Positions 1-9,204 are shown, counted from the first letter of the stretch. The stretch: 64,000 nucleotides of DNA from Pedobacter sp. Leaf216 (GCF_001421515.1 NZ_LMKM01000006.1:78307-142306), one strand, 5' to 3'. Numbers and translations are program-made. The notes: generated from the sequence alone by a model not told the origin.

Positions 1-1116
1 CTCGAATTGCTTAAAGTATAACTCCGCTTTTTGAAATTCTTTAAGCCCCCTATATACGTGGCCGATCATGGAGGTATAGGCCATTTGTTCAGAAATATCT
101 TCTGGGGGAAATTGCTTTTGTCTTTTTAGCAAAAACGTCAATGCCTGTCTATGCTGATTCAATTTCTGATAGGCCCTGCCAATGTAGAGGGTGATGTCTG
201 GATTAGAGACATTTATAATCCCCGGCATTCGATTATATGCCTCAATTGCCTGAAAGCCAAAAGCAAGGGCATCATTGAACTGTTCGTTGTTGTAGGTGAT
301 CCAGGTTTGCAAAAAATAAATATCCCCTGCGATTTGATCATTTTTACTCTTGGCCAATGACTGAGCCGCCAGCAATGAATATTCTGTGGCTTTATCCGAG
401 CGGTCATTTTGGCGATAATATTCTGCCAGGTAAGAATATGGATATTCCAGATGGGGATTGGCGGTCTGATTATACCGGGTTATCAGGCCGATTAGTTCTT
501 TTTCCGCACCTTTTTGACGCAAGTCCCCATGGGCTACCGCAATGTTGTTTAGCGATATGGTTTCTGATAATGGATCTTTCAAGCTGCGTGCAAGTTTTAG
601 GGAGGCTTGACTGTAGCTCAACGATTTATGCTGAAAGTCAGCATTTGTTGCAGATGAAGACCAATAAAAAAAACTGATAGCCAACAGCATTTTTATACGC
701 TCTTTCTCGGAATCGAGTTTAGAAACGATAGCTTCCGCTTTTTCAAATTCCCTTTGGGCGAGATAAGTATATCCCAAAACTAACAGGGCGCGATCAACAG
801 CAAGTGTATCGTTTAGTTTGCGGCTTAGGGATAATGAGGTTAAAGCATTTTGCAGGGCGGATTGCAAATTGGACTTTGATCTGCTCGCCTTATTGAAATT
901 ATGTTGCGCGAGCGCGTAGGCGAGTTCATTTTTGTTGGTCTCTGTAGGCGCGCGATTAAAGCCGGCAGAGATTGCGTTTAACGCTTTGGCCATTTTCGGG
1001 AGCGGCGGATAGTAGTATTGGGCTGATGCAACACCAGAGCAGAGGGAAAAACAAAAAAAGACACTCCACGAAATTAACCGTAGGGGTCTGTTACTAACAC
1101 CGCAAACTTTAAGCAT
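1..1116 (-). CDS. TPR-repeat protein, N-terminal part (cut by window edge)
   Basis: An open frame of 372 codons runs on the minus strand from an ATG at 1116 to the left edge without a stop. Residues 1-33 look like a signal peptide (hydrophobic stretch ending in ASAQ). The rest is helical with TPR-like pairs, for example around GYTYLAQREFEKAEA and IGRAYQKLNQHRQALTF. In Bacteroidota such periplasmic TPR segments usually precede a transmembrane helix and either a histidine kinase or a LuxR-type DNA-binding domain. That part lies outside the window, so the output domain is unknown. Function is inferred only from the repeats. Confidence 0.75.
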   Translation of the reverse strand, partial: MLKVCGVSNRPLRLISWSVFFCFSLCSGVASAQYYYPPLPKMAKALNAISAGFNRAPTETNKNELAYALAQHNFNKASRSKSNLQSALQNALTSLSLSRKLNDTLAVDRALLVLGYTYLAQREFEKAEAIVSKLDSEKERIKMLLAISFFYWSSSATNADFQHKSLSYSQASLKLARSLKDPLSETISLNNIAVAHGDLRQKGAEKELIGLITRYNQTANPHLEYPYSYLAEYYRQNDRSDKATEYSLLAAQSLAKSKNDQIAGDIYFLQTWITYNNEQFNDALAFGFQAIEAYNRMPGIINVSNPDITLYIGRAYQKLNQHRQALTFLLKRQKQFPPEDISEQMAYTSMIGHVYRGLKEFQKAELYFKQFE

Positions 1117-1282
1117 TCCTGATAACCCCCACAAATAAGCCTTCTCCGGCCAAATTGTTAGCCAAATTGTACGTCTAAAATTAATAAAAAATTTAGATTA
1201 ATACGTTGGATACTGCAGTTTGGATGCCTGTGTAAAGAATCTATTTTAAAATAGGTCAATAAAGCAAATAAACAGCAAGAAG

Positions 1283-2206
1283 TTATTGGTTCGCCTGGCG
1301 AAAAGCCAGCGGAGTGGTTGCGGTATATTTTTTAAAATAGTTTCCAAAATGGGCACTTTCGATAAAGCCAAGCCTGAAGGAAATTTCTTTAATGGAAAGG
1401 GTTGTATGCAATAGCAAGCTTTGCGCCTCACAAATCATTTTTTCCATAATCCAGGTCTTTACCGCCTTGCCTGTTTTTGTTTTGATAACCGTATTCAGGT
1501 AATTTTCATTCAGATTCTGGTGGGCCGCGTAATCGGTGACCCGAAGCTGCAAGTCCGTTCTTCCCTCCACCAGGTCCCTAAAGTGATTTTCCAACAGCAT
1601 CTTAAAATTTTTAACAATCTGGGAACTTTTGTTTCCCTCATAAATTGGGTTATAGTCTTTCCAAAATGCTTCTTTTATTTTAAGGAGGATAATCATTAAT
1701 AAATTGCCGAGGATTTGTTTTTTGTACATTGAATTACCGTTGAACTCTTTAAACATTTCCAGGCAGGTGTGTTCAAAAACCAGAAAGTCCTCGGGGGATA
1801 GATTTCTTGGATTGACAGTTTCGGAAACCAGGAATGGAAACTCCTTAAACACATCACCATGAATATTCCTTTTCAAAAAAGATTCGTTGAAAGCAATCAG
1901 GTATACATCCTGAATATCATACCAGACGAAGGATCTGAAGTGGCCTGGGTTTGTAAAAAAAACTGTTCCCGGTTCCATCCTGAAAGTAATGTCATCTGTG
2001 GTGTAATCTGCATGGGCATTCTTGACAAACAGCATCGTAAAATAGTTGGGCCTGAATACGATTGAACTAAAAGGCAGTGTGGTAAAAAGATTTTTCAGGT
2101 TGCTCATTGATAAGCCTTCTCCCTCATGTAGCATATGGCTGACCGGCAAATTCATCGCCTGAAAGGTCTCTGTTAAATCCTTAAATATTGCTGACTGGTT
2201 ATCCAT
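1283..2206 (-). CDS. AraC family transcriptional regulator
   Basis: The protein has 307 residues. The N-terminal part is a cupin-like sensing domain (MEPGTVFFTNPGHFRSF and following), and the C-terminal 100 residues carry two helix-turn-helix units with the AraC signature (LSIKEISFRLGFIESAHFGNYFKK). It is clearly paralogous to the AraC protein at 16333-17259: both share the GKxVxxWIxEK segment and the same domain order. The target genes are not evident from its position. It lies alone between the TPR gene and the DJ-1 gene and is probably transcribed from its own promoter in the 280-bp gap upstream. Confidence 0.9.
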   Translation of the reverse strand: MDNQSAIFKDLTETFQAMNLPVSHMLHEGEGLSMSNLKNLFTTLPFSSIVFRPNYFTMLFVKNAHADYTTDDITFRMEPGTVFFTNPGHFRSFVWYDIQDVYLIAFNESFLKRNIHGDVFKEFPFLVSETVNPRNLSPEDFLVFEHTCLEMFKEFNGNSMYKKQILGNLLMIILLKIKEAFWKDYNPIYEGNKSSQIVKNFKMLLENHFRDLVEGRTDLQLRVTDYAAHQNLNENYLNTVIKTKTGKAVKTWIMEKMICEAQSLLLHTTLSIKEISFRLGFIESAHFGNYFKKYTATTPLAFRQANQ

Positions 2207-2488
2207 GAAAAAATTACTTGCCTTTTGTGTATAATGGATGCCTTATATTGCACACCGCAGCCTAAAATCACTGGGAACTGAGCACGATAGACGCATTTGT
2301 TTATTTATTCAAAGGTTTGCAAATTCAGATGAATAAGTTTAGCAAAAGCTCTTTAAGATTTATTAATATCAAAGAATTTCGAAGTATTCTGGGGAAGACC
2401 GAAATCAGCCGTTAATCATCTTTATTTAATCCATCTGCAGGAAGGGTCCGGCAGATGGATTAATATTTCCTGATGGTTGATTTAGAAA

Positions 2489-3400
2489 TTATTCCATGCC
2501 CCCTAATACCCTCAACAAGGTATCGGCCAAGGCGTGGTCAGAAGCAGGGTTTTGCCCGGTTATGAGTTCCCGATCGCGAACTACGTGTGCTGCCCACAAC
2601 GCCGGAGCTTTTTGCAATTTAGCTCCTGAGGAGGCTAGTGCGTCTGCTACATAGAATGGAAGCTTTTGTTTTTTTGCTTTCAGCGCGTCGTCCTCTTCAG
2701 CATTAGAGAAAATGGTCATGCGGTAACCTGAATAAATCCAGTTTTTACCAAATCTGGCAATTATCTTTGGGTCCTGCTGGACCATAGCCTGGCGATAAGA
2801 CACTGGGTCCGCCAGTGCTGCATTCAATGCAACCGGGCCATGACAGATCAGGGCTGTGGTAATTTTATTGGTATGGAAGTAACGCAGAATTTTACCTAAG
2901 TCCTCATTCTGCATCAGATCAACCATTGGCGCCCTGCCACCTGGAATGAAAATAGCAGCGTAATTGGACAGGTCGGCGCTGGCAACATCAGCAAGTTTTA
3001 ACGGCGTTTTTATTTCCGGAAGGCTATTTACAAAATTTAAGGCCGTGAAAAGTTTCAGGCTGTCATTCTGGAAATAACTTTTGTCAATTGACACTTTATC
3101 CAAATGCGGACGTGAACCTTCGGGAGTCGCTATCTGTAATGTATAGCCAGCCGCAGCAAGTGCCTGGGCGGGTACAGCAAACTCATCCAAAAAAAAGCCC
3201 GTTGGAATGATTTTCCCGTCTTTTAAAGTCAGGCTATTTTCAGCGGATAAAACGATAAGGACATTCTTCTTTTTGGGGATAGACTGAGCGTCTTTTTGAA
3301 CAGTACTATTTGGCGCTGGTGCATTTCCACATGCAGATAAAATTGCAATGGTAAGGACCATAAGCAGTGCTTTCGGGTATTTGTTAAATATTGGGTTCAT
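2489..3400 (-). CDS. DJ-1/PfpI family lipoprotein
   Basis: This 303-residue protein starts with a lipoprotein signal (hydrophobic stretch then LSAC, with the lipidated cysteine near residue 24). The mature part is a DJ-1/PfpI fold: AAIFIPGGRAPMVDL is followed by the nucleophile elbow ALICHGPVAL, whose cysteine is the expected catalytic residue. Related Hsp31-type proteins act as glyoxalase III or protein deglycase/chaperone; a periplasmic envelope-anchored form is inferred here. It is the last gene of a minus-strand operon (ABM protein, SDR, this gene) with a 30-bp gap to the SDR. Detoxification of reactive carbonyls fits the neighbours. Confidence 0.85.
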   Translation of the reverse strand: MNPIFNKYPKALLMVLTIAILSACGNAPAPNSTVQKDAQSIPKKKNVLIVLSAENSLTLKDGKIIPTGFFLDEFAVPAQALAAAGYTLQIATPEGSRPHLDKVSIDKSYFQNDSLKLFTALNFVNSLPEIKTPLKLADVASADLSNYAAIFIPGGRAPMVDLMQNEDLGKILRYFHTNKITTALICHGPVALNAALADPVSYRQAMVQQDPKIIARFGKNWIYSGYRMTIFSNAEEDDALKAKKQKLPFYVADALASSGAKLQKAPALWAAHVVRDRELITGQNPASDHALADTLLRVLGGME

Positions 3401-3430
3401 GGCTAAATATTTTTGAACTATTTGAAATGT

Positions 3431-4264
3431 TTAATTATAATCGGTTGACAAGGTTACCTGCTTCATGTTTTCAATTTCCAGCGAAACGGCTTTGAGTTTT
3501 GCCGTAACCCGGTTGTAGGCATCTTGCCCCAGCAGTAAACGCAAGGGTGGGTTTTCCATTTCTGAGATACCAATGATCGCGTGTGCAGCTTTGATAGGAT
3601 CACCTGGCTGTGAGCCGTTATTAGCATTGAGTCGGGACTTAAACAACCCAGCTGTTGGTTCGTAGTCGCCAATTGATATTCTGGATACTGCAAGTGACGC
3701 GGCTAAAAAGTTGGTTCTGAAAGCACCGGGTTCAATCAGGGTAACCTGAATACCAAGGCCGCCAACTTCAAGCAGCAGTGCTTCTGAAAACCCCTCTACA
3801 GCATATTTACTTGCATTATAAATTCCAAAGCCTGCAGAGCTTACCAGTCCTGCGTTTGAAGAGAGGTTGATGATGTGGCCCTTTTTCCGTTCCCTCATCA
3901 ATGGAAGCACGAAGCGGGTCATGCGAATTGTCGCAAGCAGATTAAGCTCGATAACCCTGGCTACTTCGTCCTGCTGCGCTTCTTCAATTGCCCCTGCAAA
4001 GCCAAAGCCTGCATTATTAATCAACACATCTATACTGGCATAACGTGATTTCAAGTCCATGACCATGCCGGCTACTGATGTTTCGTCCGTTAAATCAAGA
4101 GAGATGACCTCCAGATTTTTGTGGGATTTAATTTCAGGGTCGAAAGTGGCGGCATTTCTGGTTGTGGCAATAACCTTCTTCCCGGCATTCAGGAGTTGTT
4201 GAACGATGATCAGACCCAGCCCTTGAGAGGCGCCGGTGATCAAAAAAGTATTTGGATTTTTCAT
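3431..4264 (-). CDS. SDR family oxidoreductase
   Basis: A classical short-chain dehydrogenase/reductase of 277 residues. It shows the cofactor motif TGASQGLG, the NNAGFG motif and the catalytic YNASK, followed by the substrate loop and a C-terminal extension (LRLLLGQDAYNRV) typical of the subgroup in this window. The frame opens 17 codons earlier, but the ATG at 4264 starts directly before the conserved beta-strand and leaves a 10-bp gap to the upstream ABM gene, so it is preferred. The substrate cannot be predicted. It lies in an operon with the ABM protein and the DJ-1 lipoprotein. Confidence 0.9.
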   Translation of the reverse strand: MKNPNTFLITGASQGLGLIIVQQLLNAGKKVIATTRNAATFDPEIKSHKNLEVISLDLTDETSVAGMVMDLKSRYASIDVLINNAGFGFAGAIEEAQQDEVARVIELNLLATIRMTRFVLPLMRERKKGHIINLSSNAGLVSSAGFGIYNASKYAVEGFSEALLLEVGGLGIQVTLIEPGAFRTNFLAASLAVSRISIGDYEPTAGLFKSRLNANNGSQPGDPIKAAHAIIGISEMENPPLRLLLGQDAYNRVTAKLKAVSLEIENMKQVTLSTDYN

Positions 4265-4274
4265 GGTCTTATAT

Positions 4275-4931
4275 TTAATATTCACTGATGTCTTTTGAGA
4301 AAAGCACAAAATCATAAACCGGTGCGGTTAACATGGGTCCAACTTGCGCAACGAAATCAGAAGTAGCCTGAAGTTGATTATGCTGATCAAGGAATTCCTG
4401 AGCACGCCAGCGTTCGTAAAGCACGAATTTATCTTCCTGGCCATCGACACGATGAAAGTTAAAGTCCACGTTTCCGGGTTCATTGCGAACTGAAGAAACG
4501 AAAGCTTTGAAGAGTTCTGCGAATTCATTTCCATATCCTGCCTTAACCTCAAAGGGAACGATCAGGGTGGTAAAGGCTTTTCGGCTATCATCAGATTTTA
4601 AGTCCTGAGGTCGTGGCAGAAGGTCGGTTAAATAATTCATCTGTATATCCTCCTTTAAATGGCCATCCTGTAAGGCAAAAGCGCCAGCGGTATATGGCTG
4701 TGCAAAGTGAGCCTCCAAAGCTTCCTGGCTTTCCCAGCGCTCAAATAAATAATAATTCTCGGGTTGTCCCAACGCCGAATACAATTCCATTTTGAAGTTG
4801 CCTGGTTCAGTCCATGCACCATGAACATCATCGAGAAGTGCTTTTTTTGCGATTTCCGCACTAGCGGGTTTTGCTGCAACCTTTACAAACAAGGTTATAA
4901 TTTTTTTTAGATCCTGATTTAGAGTTTCCAT
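4275..4931 (-). CDS. Tandem ABM-domain putative quinol monooxygenase
   Basis: The 218-residue protein contains two antibiotic-biosynthesis-monooxygenase (ABM) ferredoxin-like domains in tandem, at about residues 8-95 and 113-210. Each has the characteristic ENYYLFERWESQEALEAH or DKFVLYERWRAQEFLDQH segment. Single ABM proteins such as YgiN are about 100 residues and act on quinols without a cofactor, and a tandem fusion imitates the usual dimer. It is the first gene of a three-gene operon with an SDR and a DJ-1 lipoprotein. A motif A site lies 73 bp upstream. Confidence 0.85.
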   Translation of the reverse strand: METLNQDLKKIITLFVKVAAKPASAEIAKKALLDDVHGAWTEPGNFKMELYSALGQPENYYLFERWESQEALEAHFAQPYTAGAFALQDGHLKEDIQMNYLTDLLPRPQDLKSDDSRKAFTTLIVPFEVKAGYGNEFAELFKAFVSSVRNEPGNVDFNFHRVDGQEDKFVLYERWRAQEFLDQHNQLQATSDFVAQVGPMLTAPVYDFVLFSKDISEY

Positions 4932-5003
4932 TTCTTCTTGGTTTAATTTAAATCAAATATCTGCAGCTCAGAGGGGTTGCCATTATCAAATACAAAGGAA
5001 TGG

Positions 5004-5018
5004 TTATGAATATCAAAG
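5004..5018 (-). promoter_or_regulatory. Motif A operator-like site
   Basis: TTATGAATATCAAAG lies 73 bp upstream of the ABM-SDR-DJ-1 operon. A second CAAAGGA half-site lies about 20 bp away. It belongs to the recurring family described in the findings. Confidence 0.5.
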
Positions 5019-5134
5019 CCTGGAGCAGTTGAAATAAGTAAGTTTTAATTTGATTTTCATTAAATACCTTCTTGATGAAAAATCAACTTTGTATAGGGCA
5101 GATATGATAATTGCTTTCTATAAAAAAATTCAAA

Positions 5135-6067
5135 ATGAGTTCACGATTTTTTTTCCTCACTTCCATGTTGTCAATTTGGGTAACATTGGATATTTACGCT
5201 CAGGATCCTGCAATATCCTCTGCAAACCTTGGCTTAACAAATATGCAGGCGGGCAGAACCCGTCCTCCCGGATGGTATTACATTCAATATCTGCAGAGCT
5301 ATAATTCCAGCCGCCGCCGGGACCGCGACAGTCGGCCAATTATTGGCATGAGCCAAACGAGTTCAATTGCTGCAATCCAGCAAATCGCCTACATCAGTAA
5401 AAAAACAATTGCGGATGGAAATCCGGGCTTCACTGTCCTTTTCGCTGCTGTTAAGACCGATCCGGGAAGCACTCCTGACAGGGTCATAAAAGTCAATCCA
5501 AATCCTGTATCCGATCTGGTTGCAGGGCCATTTATTCAGTGGTATGATAAGCGATTAATGGGCAAACCTTTCTCGCACCGCCTTGGTATTAATGTAACCA
5601 TCCCCACTGGTGCTTACGATGCACAATTTGATGTTAACCCTGGTGGACATCGATTCAGAATATTTCCGCACTATGAATTTACATTCACTCCTATGAAAAT
5701 ATTCGCAGTAAGCATTAAGAATAACTTTTACTTTTCATTTAATGAAGTTGGGGACTATAACAGGCCTGCTGTGGCGTATAATTTGAATTACGCATTTGAA
5801 TTTAAAATTAATCCGCAACTCGTCATTGAAGCCGCGGGCTACTACTTAAATCAATTCGGGCAGGACAAGTTCAAAGGTGATAAGCTTTATTACAATGATA
5901 CTTTGGGTATCTCCGACACCAGAGAAAGGGTATTTGCAACAGGTCCTGGGGTTGGTTATTCATTTAAAAAAGGACTGGCAATGGAGATAAAAGCAATGTG
6001 GGAAATGGATGCTAAGAGCAGAGCACAGGGATTCAGGGGAACAATGGTTCTGTCCTATCCCCTGTAA
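5135..6067 (+). CDS. Outer-membrane transporter-like protein (phenol MetA/SphA type)
   Basis: A 310-residue secreted protein. A short signal peptide (SMLSIWVTLDIYAQ) is followed by an array of alternating beta-strands ending in an aromatic/hydrophobic C-terminus (TMVLSYPL). This resembles the beta-barrel family annotated as meta-pathway phenol degradation protein/transporter. The frame can begin at a TTG at 5111, but the ATG at 5135 puts the signal peptide at the N-terminus and is preferred. It diverges from the ABM operon. Proteins of this family are thought to pass hydrophobic compounds through the outer membrane; the cargo is unknown. Confidence 0.65.
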   Translation: MSSRFFFLTSMLSIWVTLDIYAQDPAISSANLGLTNMQAGRTRPPGWYYIQYLQSYNSSRRRDRDSRPIIGMSQTSSIAAIQQIAYISKKTIADGNPGFTVLFAAVKTDPGSTPDRVIKVNPNPVSDLVAGPFIQWYDKRLMGKPFSHRLGINVTIPTGAYDAQFDVNPGGHRFRIFPHYEFTFTPMKIFAVSIKNNFYFSFNEVGDYNRPAVAYNLNYAFEFKINPQLVIEAAGYYLNQFGQDKFKGDKLYYNDTLGISDTRERVFATGPGVGYSFKKGLAMEIKAMWEMDAKSRAQGFRGTMVLSYPL

Positions 6068-6133
6068 GTTCGACAGAAAGGCTGTATAAAGCACCGAAAG
6101 GAATGGAACAGTGCAGTGCTTTATCAGAACTGC

Positions 6134-6598
6134 TTAATCCTCTGTTTTAGCGGAGTTAATGAAATTCAGAACTTTTTCCGGGTGCTTCGCACCTGCTAAA
6201 AATCCCCGGTATGAATACAAAATTGTACCGTCCCTGTCAATAATAAATGTTTCTCTTCCAGACATCATTAAGAAAGATTTTACCCCAAAAAGTTTCAAGA
6301 CTGAATTACCAGGATCACTCAGTAAGGTAAAGGGCAACCGGTTTGCTTTGGCGAATGCTGCATGGTCTGCTACCGAACCAGAGTTTATACCTATCACGCT
6401 AATACCTGCTTCCATAAAATCTGCATAGCTGTCTCTGAAAGAGCAGGCCTCTATAGTGCATACCGGGCTCTCGTCTTTTGGATAGAAATAAACTACTGTT
6501 GTACCATGTTGCGCTTGGGCGTAAAAATCATATGGATTATTATTCTGGTCAAAAAGAGTAAATGGTGGAACCTTATCCCCGACTTTGAGTGTTTTCAT
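6134..6598 (-). CDS. Peroxiredoxin, PrxQ/Bcp type
   Basis: A 154-residue thiol peroxidase. It has the AhpC/TSA fold with YFYPKDESPVCTIEACSFRD, in which the first cysteine (about residue 47) is peroxidatic and the second, five residues on, is the resolving cysteine typical of the atypical two-cysteine Bcp/PrxQ group. It would reduce hydrogen peroxide and organic hydroperoxides in the cytoplasm using thioredoxin. A second, diverged paralogue lies at 36580. Both have a TTAAC-N4-GTTAA palindrome at the same distance upstream, which suggests common control by a Crp/Fnr-type protein. Confidence 0.9.
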   Translation of the reverse strand: MKTLKVGDKVPPFTLFDQNNNPYDFYAQAQHGTTVVYFYPKDESPVCTIEACSFRDSYADFMEAGISVIGINSGSVADHAAFAKANRLPFTLLSDPGNSVLKLFGVKSFLMMSGRETFIIDRDGTILYSYRGFLAGAKHPEKVLNFINSAKTED

Positions 6599-6640
6599 TT
6601 TGTTTTTTTAACAAAATTAGCCTGCTTAAGATTATAAGTG

Positions 6641-6656
6641 ATTAACTTGGGTTAAT
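6641..6656. promoter_or_regulatory. Motif C palindrome (Crp/Fnr-like site)
   Basis: ATTAAC-TTGG-GTTAAT is a perfect 6-bp inverted repeat with a 4-bp spacer, 43 bp upstream of the peroxiredoxin start at 6598. It also sits just past the 3' end of the Crp/Fnr-type gene that ends at 6676. Confidence 0.6.
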
Positions 6657-6675
6657 ATCTTAAAATCATTACAGA

Positions 6676-7266
6676 TTATTTTATCTTTTGAAGCCTTCGC
6701 CTTATTCTGCTAAGCGAAGGAGCCTCTATGCCCAGAAAAGATGCGATGTGATAAAGGGGTATGAGTTGAAATATTTCAGGATGTGCGGCCTGCAGTGCCG
6801 CATAACGGTCCTGAGGTTTATGGAACAATAAAAGCTCAGTATTATCCATCACTGCCCCTAATACAAACTCCGCAAGCAAACGACCGAATCTGTCCCATGC
6901 GGGGCTGGTTTGATACAACCGTTGTAAATTGTCATAATGGATATAAAGTACTTCTGCTTCTGTCATCGATTCGGTATAATATTCACAGGAAGTCTGGGAC
7001 AAAAAACTTTTGAATGAACTGACAAATTGGTTTTCGAGGAAAAAAAACAGGTTTTGTTCAGAAAGCGTGGCTTGATTGAGCTTATATATTCGAAATACGC
7101 CTGAGAGCACAAATCCCAGGTGTTTACAAACATTTTTGTACTCATTGTAAAACTCCCCTTTTTTGTACCTTTTAATCTGCCAATAATCAGCTGACAAGTC
7201 AAATTCCTGTTCACTCATCCCAGAAAAGGCAATGATAAAATGTTTTAATTTTTCTATTTTTTTCAT
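6676..7266 (-). CDS. Crp/Fnr family transcriptional regulator
   Basis: A 196-residue protein. Residues 1-130 form a cyclic-nucleotide-binding-like beta-barrel (YKKGEFYNEYKNVCKHLGFVLSGVFRIY). The C-terminus has the winged HTH segment IPLYHIASFLGIEAPSLSRIRRRL, a hallmark of the Bacteroidota Crp-like group. The residues needed for cAMP binding are not evident, so the effector is unknown. It lies directly upstream of, and on the same strand as, the peroxiredoxin gene, whose promoter has a Crp-like palindrome. Control of that gene is a reasonable inference. A motif B site lies 76 bp upstream of its own start. Confidence 0.9.
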   Translation of the reverse strand: MKKIEKLKHFIIAFSGMSEQEFDLSADYWQIKRYKKGEFYNEYKNVCKHLGFVLSGVFRIYKLNQATLSEQNLFFFLENQFVSSFKSFLSQTSCEYYTESMTEAEVLYIHYDNLQRLYQTSPAWDRFGRLLAEFVLGAVMDNTELLLFHKPQDRYAALQAAHPEIFQLIPLYHIASFLGIEAPSLSRIRRRLQKIK

Positions 7267-7341
7267 CGATTAAAATTGAATAACACCTCTTAAAATACTA
7301 TATAAGGCGTAGATATAACGGGGTTATGTCCCTTTGTAGAC

Positions 7342-7357
7342 TCACCAATAACGGTGA
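7342..7357. promoter_or_regulatory. Motif B inverted repeat
   Basis: TCACC-AATAAC-GGTGA is a perfect 5-bp inverted repeat with a 6-bp spacer, 76 bp upstream of the Crp/Fnr gene start at 7266. Confidence 0.55.
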
Positions 7358-7393
7358 TTTTATATGAATTTATGAAAGCTGATATTTGCGGGT

Positions 7394-7993
7394 TTAATTT
7401 TCGAAAGGGAGCTTAAAGACATTATCACAGGCCTCGAAGTTATGTATACAGTTTTCTTCATCTATCATTGAAAGCTTAATGTTCCAATTTTTCAAGTCTT
7501 CCTCGTGGCCATGAACGAAAGTTTTGATGGCGCTTATACGCGCATCTGCAATCTGTTCAAACGGGGGGATTTTTTCCTTAAAGGAAACGAAAAAGATGTG
7601 CGCCCATATTGATCTAGCCATAATCGCCAATACCTCTTCGGACAACCAGACGGTTTGTTGTGAGAACTGATTTTCAAAATCTTCCAGGCTCAATGCCGAG
7701 CTTTCCCATTGCCTGGCTAGATCCTGGGCGCTTTGATGATTGATGTAGTAATCAATCGGTCCAAACTGCTCGTAAGTATTTGTCAGAACTTCAGAAAGGG
7801 TTTTACGTTCCGTGTTGGTATAAGCTATCAGGTGTAAATTGGGATGAGATAATTTTGTACTTTCCCTAAATAATTGAGTATCTGGCGTCAAGGCGATCAC
7901 AACAGCATCCTTTGATAGTATATACTTTATTGATGCCAGGCCCAGTCCTTCGATGCCACCGATAACGAGCCATATCTTTCTATGTCTTTTCAT
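7394..7993 (-). CDS. Degenerate SDR-like protein
   Basis: A 199-residue protein starting at the ATG at 7993 (the longer frame from 8017 adds eight residues). It has an SDR-like Rossmann start (LVIGGIEGLGLASIKYIL), but the NNAG motif has become INHQS and no catalytic YxxxK is present. The C-terminal half is also shortened compared with the usual 250-280 residues. It may therefore be a non-catalytic relative, possibly NAD(P)-sensing, or an old gene under relaxed selection. It lies 72 bp downstream of a small ORF on the same strand; the pair follows a motif A site. Confidence 0.65.
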   Translation of the reverse strand: MKRHRKIWLVIGGIEGLGLASIKYILSKDAVVIALTPDTQLFRESTKLSHPNLHLIAYTNTERKTLSEVLTNTYEQFGPIDYYINHQSAQDLARQWESSALSLEDFENQFSQQTVWLSEEVLAIMARSIWAHIFFVSFKEKIPPFEQIADARISAIKTFVHGHEEDLKNWNIKLSMIDEENCIHNFEACDNVFKLPFEN

Positions 7994-8065
7994 TTTGTAT
8001 ATTTTAAGCAAACTCACACCGCGGATTCATCATCACCGATAGGAGTAATTTGCGGCAGGTTTTGG

Positions 8066-8293
8066 TTAACCGCTTACAGCGATCAGTAATGCTTCTTCAG
8101 ATGAAAAATTAGGTGCCGAATGCAATGTAATGGGTACGACTGCCGGAGCATCCTGCATTTCGTCAAGCACTTTCACATACAGTTCAAAAAAATCTTCCAA
8201 TAGGTGGTGTTCTGCATCCTGTACCGCTTTCCCTTCCAGTTCCATCAATCTCTGATTTACCACTGCTTCATTAATTTTAGTTAAGTTTTTCAT
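8066..8293 (-). CDS. Small hypothetical protein
   Basis: A 75-residue acidic protein (MKNLTKINEAVVNQRLMELEG start, many Glu/Asp), predicted helical in the first 50 residues with a short C-terminal tail. No family was recognised. It precedes the degenerate SDR on the same strand and has a motif A site 78 bp upstream, which supports it as an expressed gene. A peptide-precursor role was considered, but no maturation enzymes are nearby. Confidence 0.55.
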   Translation of the reverse strand: MKNLTKINEAVVNQRLMELEGKAVQDAEHHLLEDFFELYVKVLDEMQDAPAVVPITLHSAPNFSSEEALLIAVSG

Positions 8294-8370
8294 GACATGA
8301 CTATTTAAGTTTTGATAGGATAAAGTTCTGCAAATTGACAGTTATCAGATTAGTAAAGACAAAGGATAAA

Positions 8371-8387
8371 TTATGAATTTCACAGAT
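8371..8387 (-). promoter_or_regulatory. Motif A operator-like site
   Basis: TTATGAATTTCACAGAT lies 78 bp upstream of the start at 8293. An ACAAAGGAT half-site lies about 20 bp away. Confidence 0.5.
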
Positions 8388-8434
8388 ATCTGCTATAAAG
8401 GCGAAGCGGGATTTCTTATTTGAATAGTCAAAAA

Positions 8435-8457
8435 AAAGCAGCCTCATGAGCTGCTTT
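8435..8457 (-). terminator. Rho-independent terminator of the SDR at 8480
   Basis: AAAGCAGC and GCTGCTTT form a stem with a 7-base loop. It is followed on the minus strand by a run of T, just past the stop at 8480. Confidence 0.75.
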
Positions 8458-8479
8458 GCTTGAAACGAAACTTGTTGCC

Positions 8480-9124
8480 TTAATGGAAAATTTCTACGAC
8501 TTTTCTTTCAGTGTAAAGCTGGTAGAAATCTTCAGCAAGAATTTTGGGACTATGGGTTTCGCTGTCGCTGGAGATAAGGCCTGCAACCGACACCAATCCT
8601 GTAAATATACCGTCGGATTTCACGCGTTCGTTCAGCTGATAGGCAAGGCTTCTCAACGCTGCTTTACCAATAGAGAGCGAGCCGTAATCCGCGTTTGGAT
8701 GAATACCAAATCCTCCCCCGGTAATCAGGAATACTCCTTTTCGCTCTTTTAGAGTGGAGTAAGTTGCTTGAAAAGCGATCAGGGCATTGGCCACGTTTAC
8801 TGTAAAATCTGATATCAGTTCTTCAGTACTTTCTTCCAGAATGTCTTTTTGCTTTAGAACGGCCGCATTATACAGGACAACATCAAATCCACCTGATTGT
8901 GTGATAAGTGCGGTGATTGCCTTGGTTAAATCCGAAGATTTACCTGCATCCGCTGCGAGATAATTTACATTTATTCCTTTTTCGGAGAGGGATTTTTTTA
9001 ATTCCCCTAATTTGGAAGCATTTCTGCTGATCAGGCTAACATTGAAGCCATTGTCGCCAAACTTTTCGGCAACACCCTGGCTTAAACCTGGTCCTGCGCC
9101 GATTATTAATATTGATTTTTTCAT
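8480..9124 (-). CDS. SDR family protein, atypical catalytic motif
   Basis: A 214-residue SDR with IIGAGPGLSQGVAEKFG as the nucleotide-binding loop and LYNAAVL in place of NNAG. The usual YxxxK is replaced by YGSLSIGK, where lysine is preserved and tyrosine is displaced. This variant occurs in a known SDR subgroup, so the protein may still be active. It is shorter than the classical members in this window. It is a single-gene unit: motif A 81 bp upstream, a strong terminator just downstream. Confidence 0.85.
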   Translation of the reverse strand: MKKSILIIGAGPGLSQGVAEKFGDNGFNVSLISRNASKLGELKKSLSEKGINVNYLAADAGKSSDLTKAITALITQSGGFDVVLYNAAVLKQKDILEESTEELISDFTVNVANALIAFQATYSTLKERKGVFLITGGGFGIHPNADYGSLSIGKAALRSLAYQLNERVKSDGIFTGLVSVAGLISSDSETHSPKILAEDFYQLYTERKVVEIFH

Positions 9125-9204
9125 CTTTCTTTTCTATTAATGAAATGATGAATCAAATTTCTTCAAATCCAGGCTAACGATTTGTAGCAAATACAAAGCT
9201 AATA

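Noticed and set aside
8066..8293. Peptide-precursor (RiPP-like) reading of the 75-residue ORF
   Set aside because: No maturation enzyme, transporter or double-glycine type cleavage site nearby, and the protein is evenly acidic.
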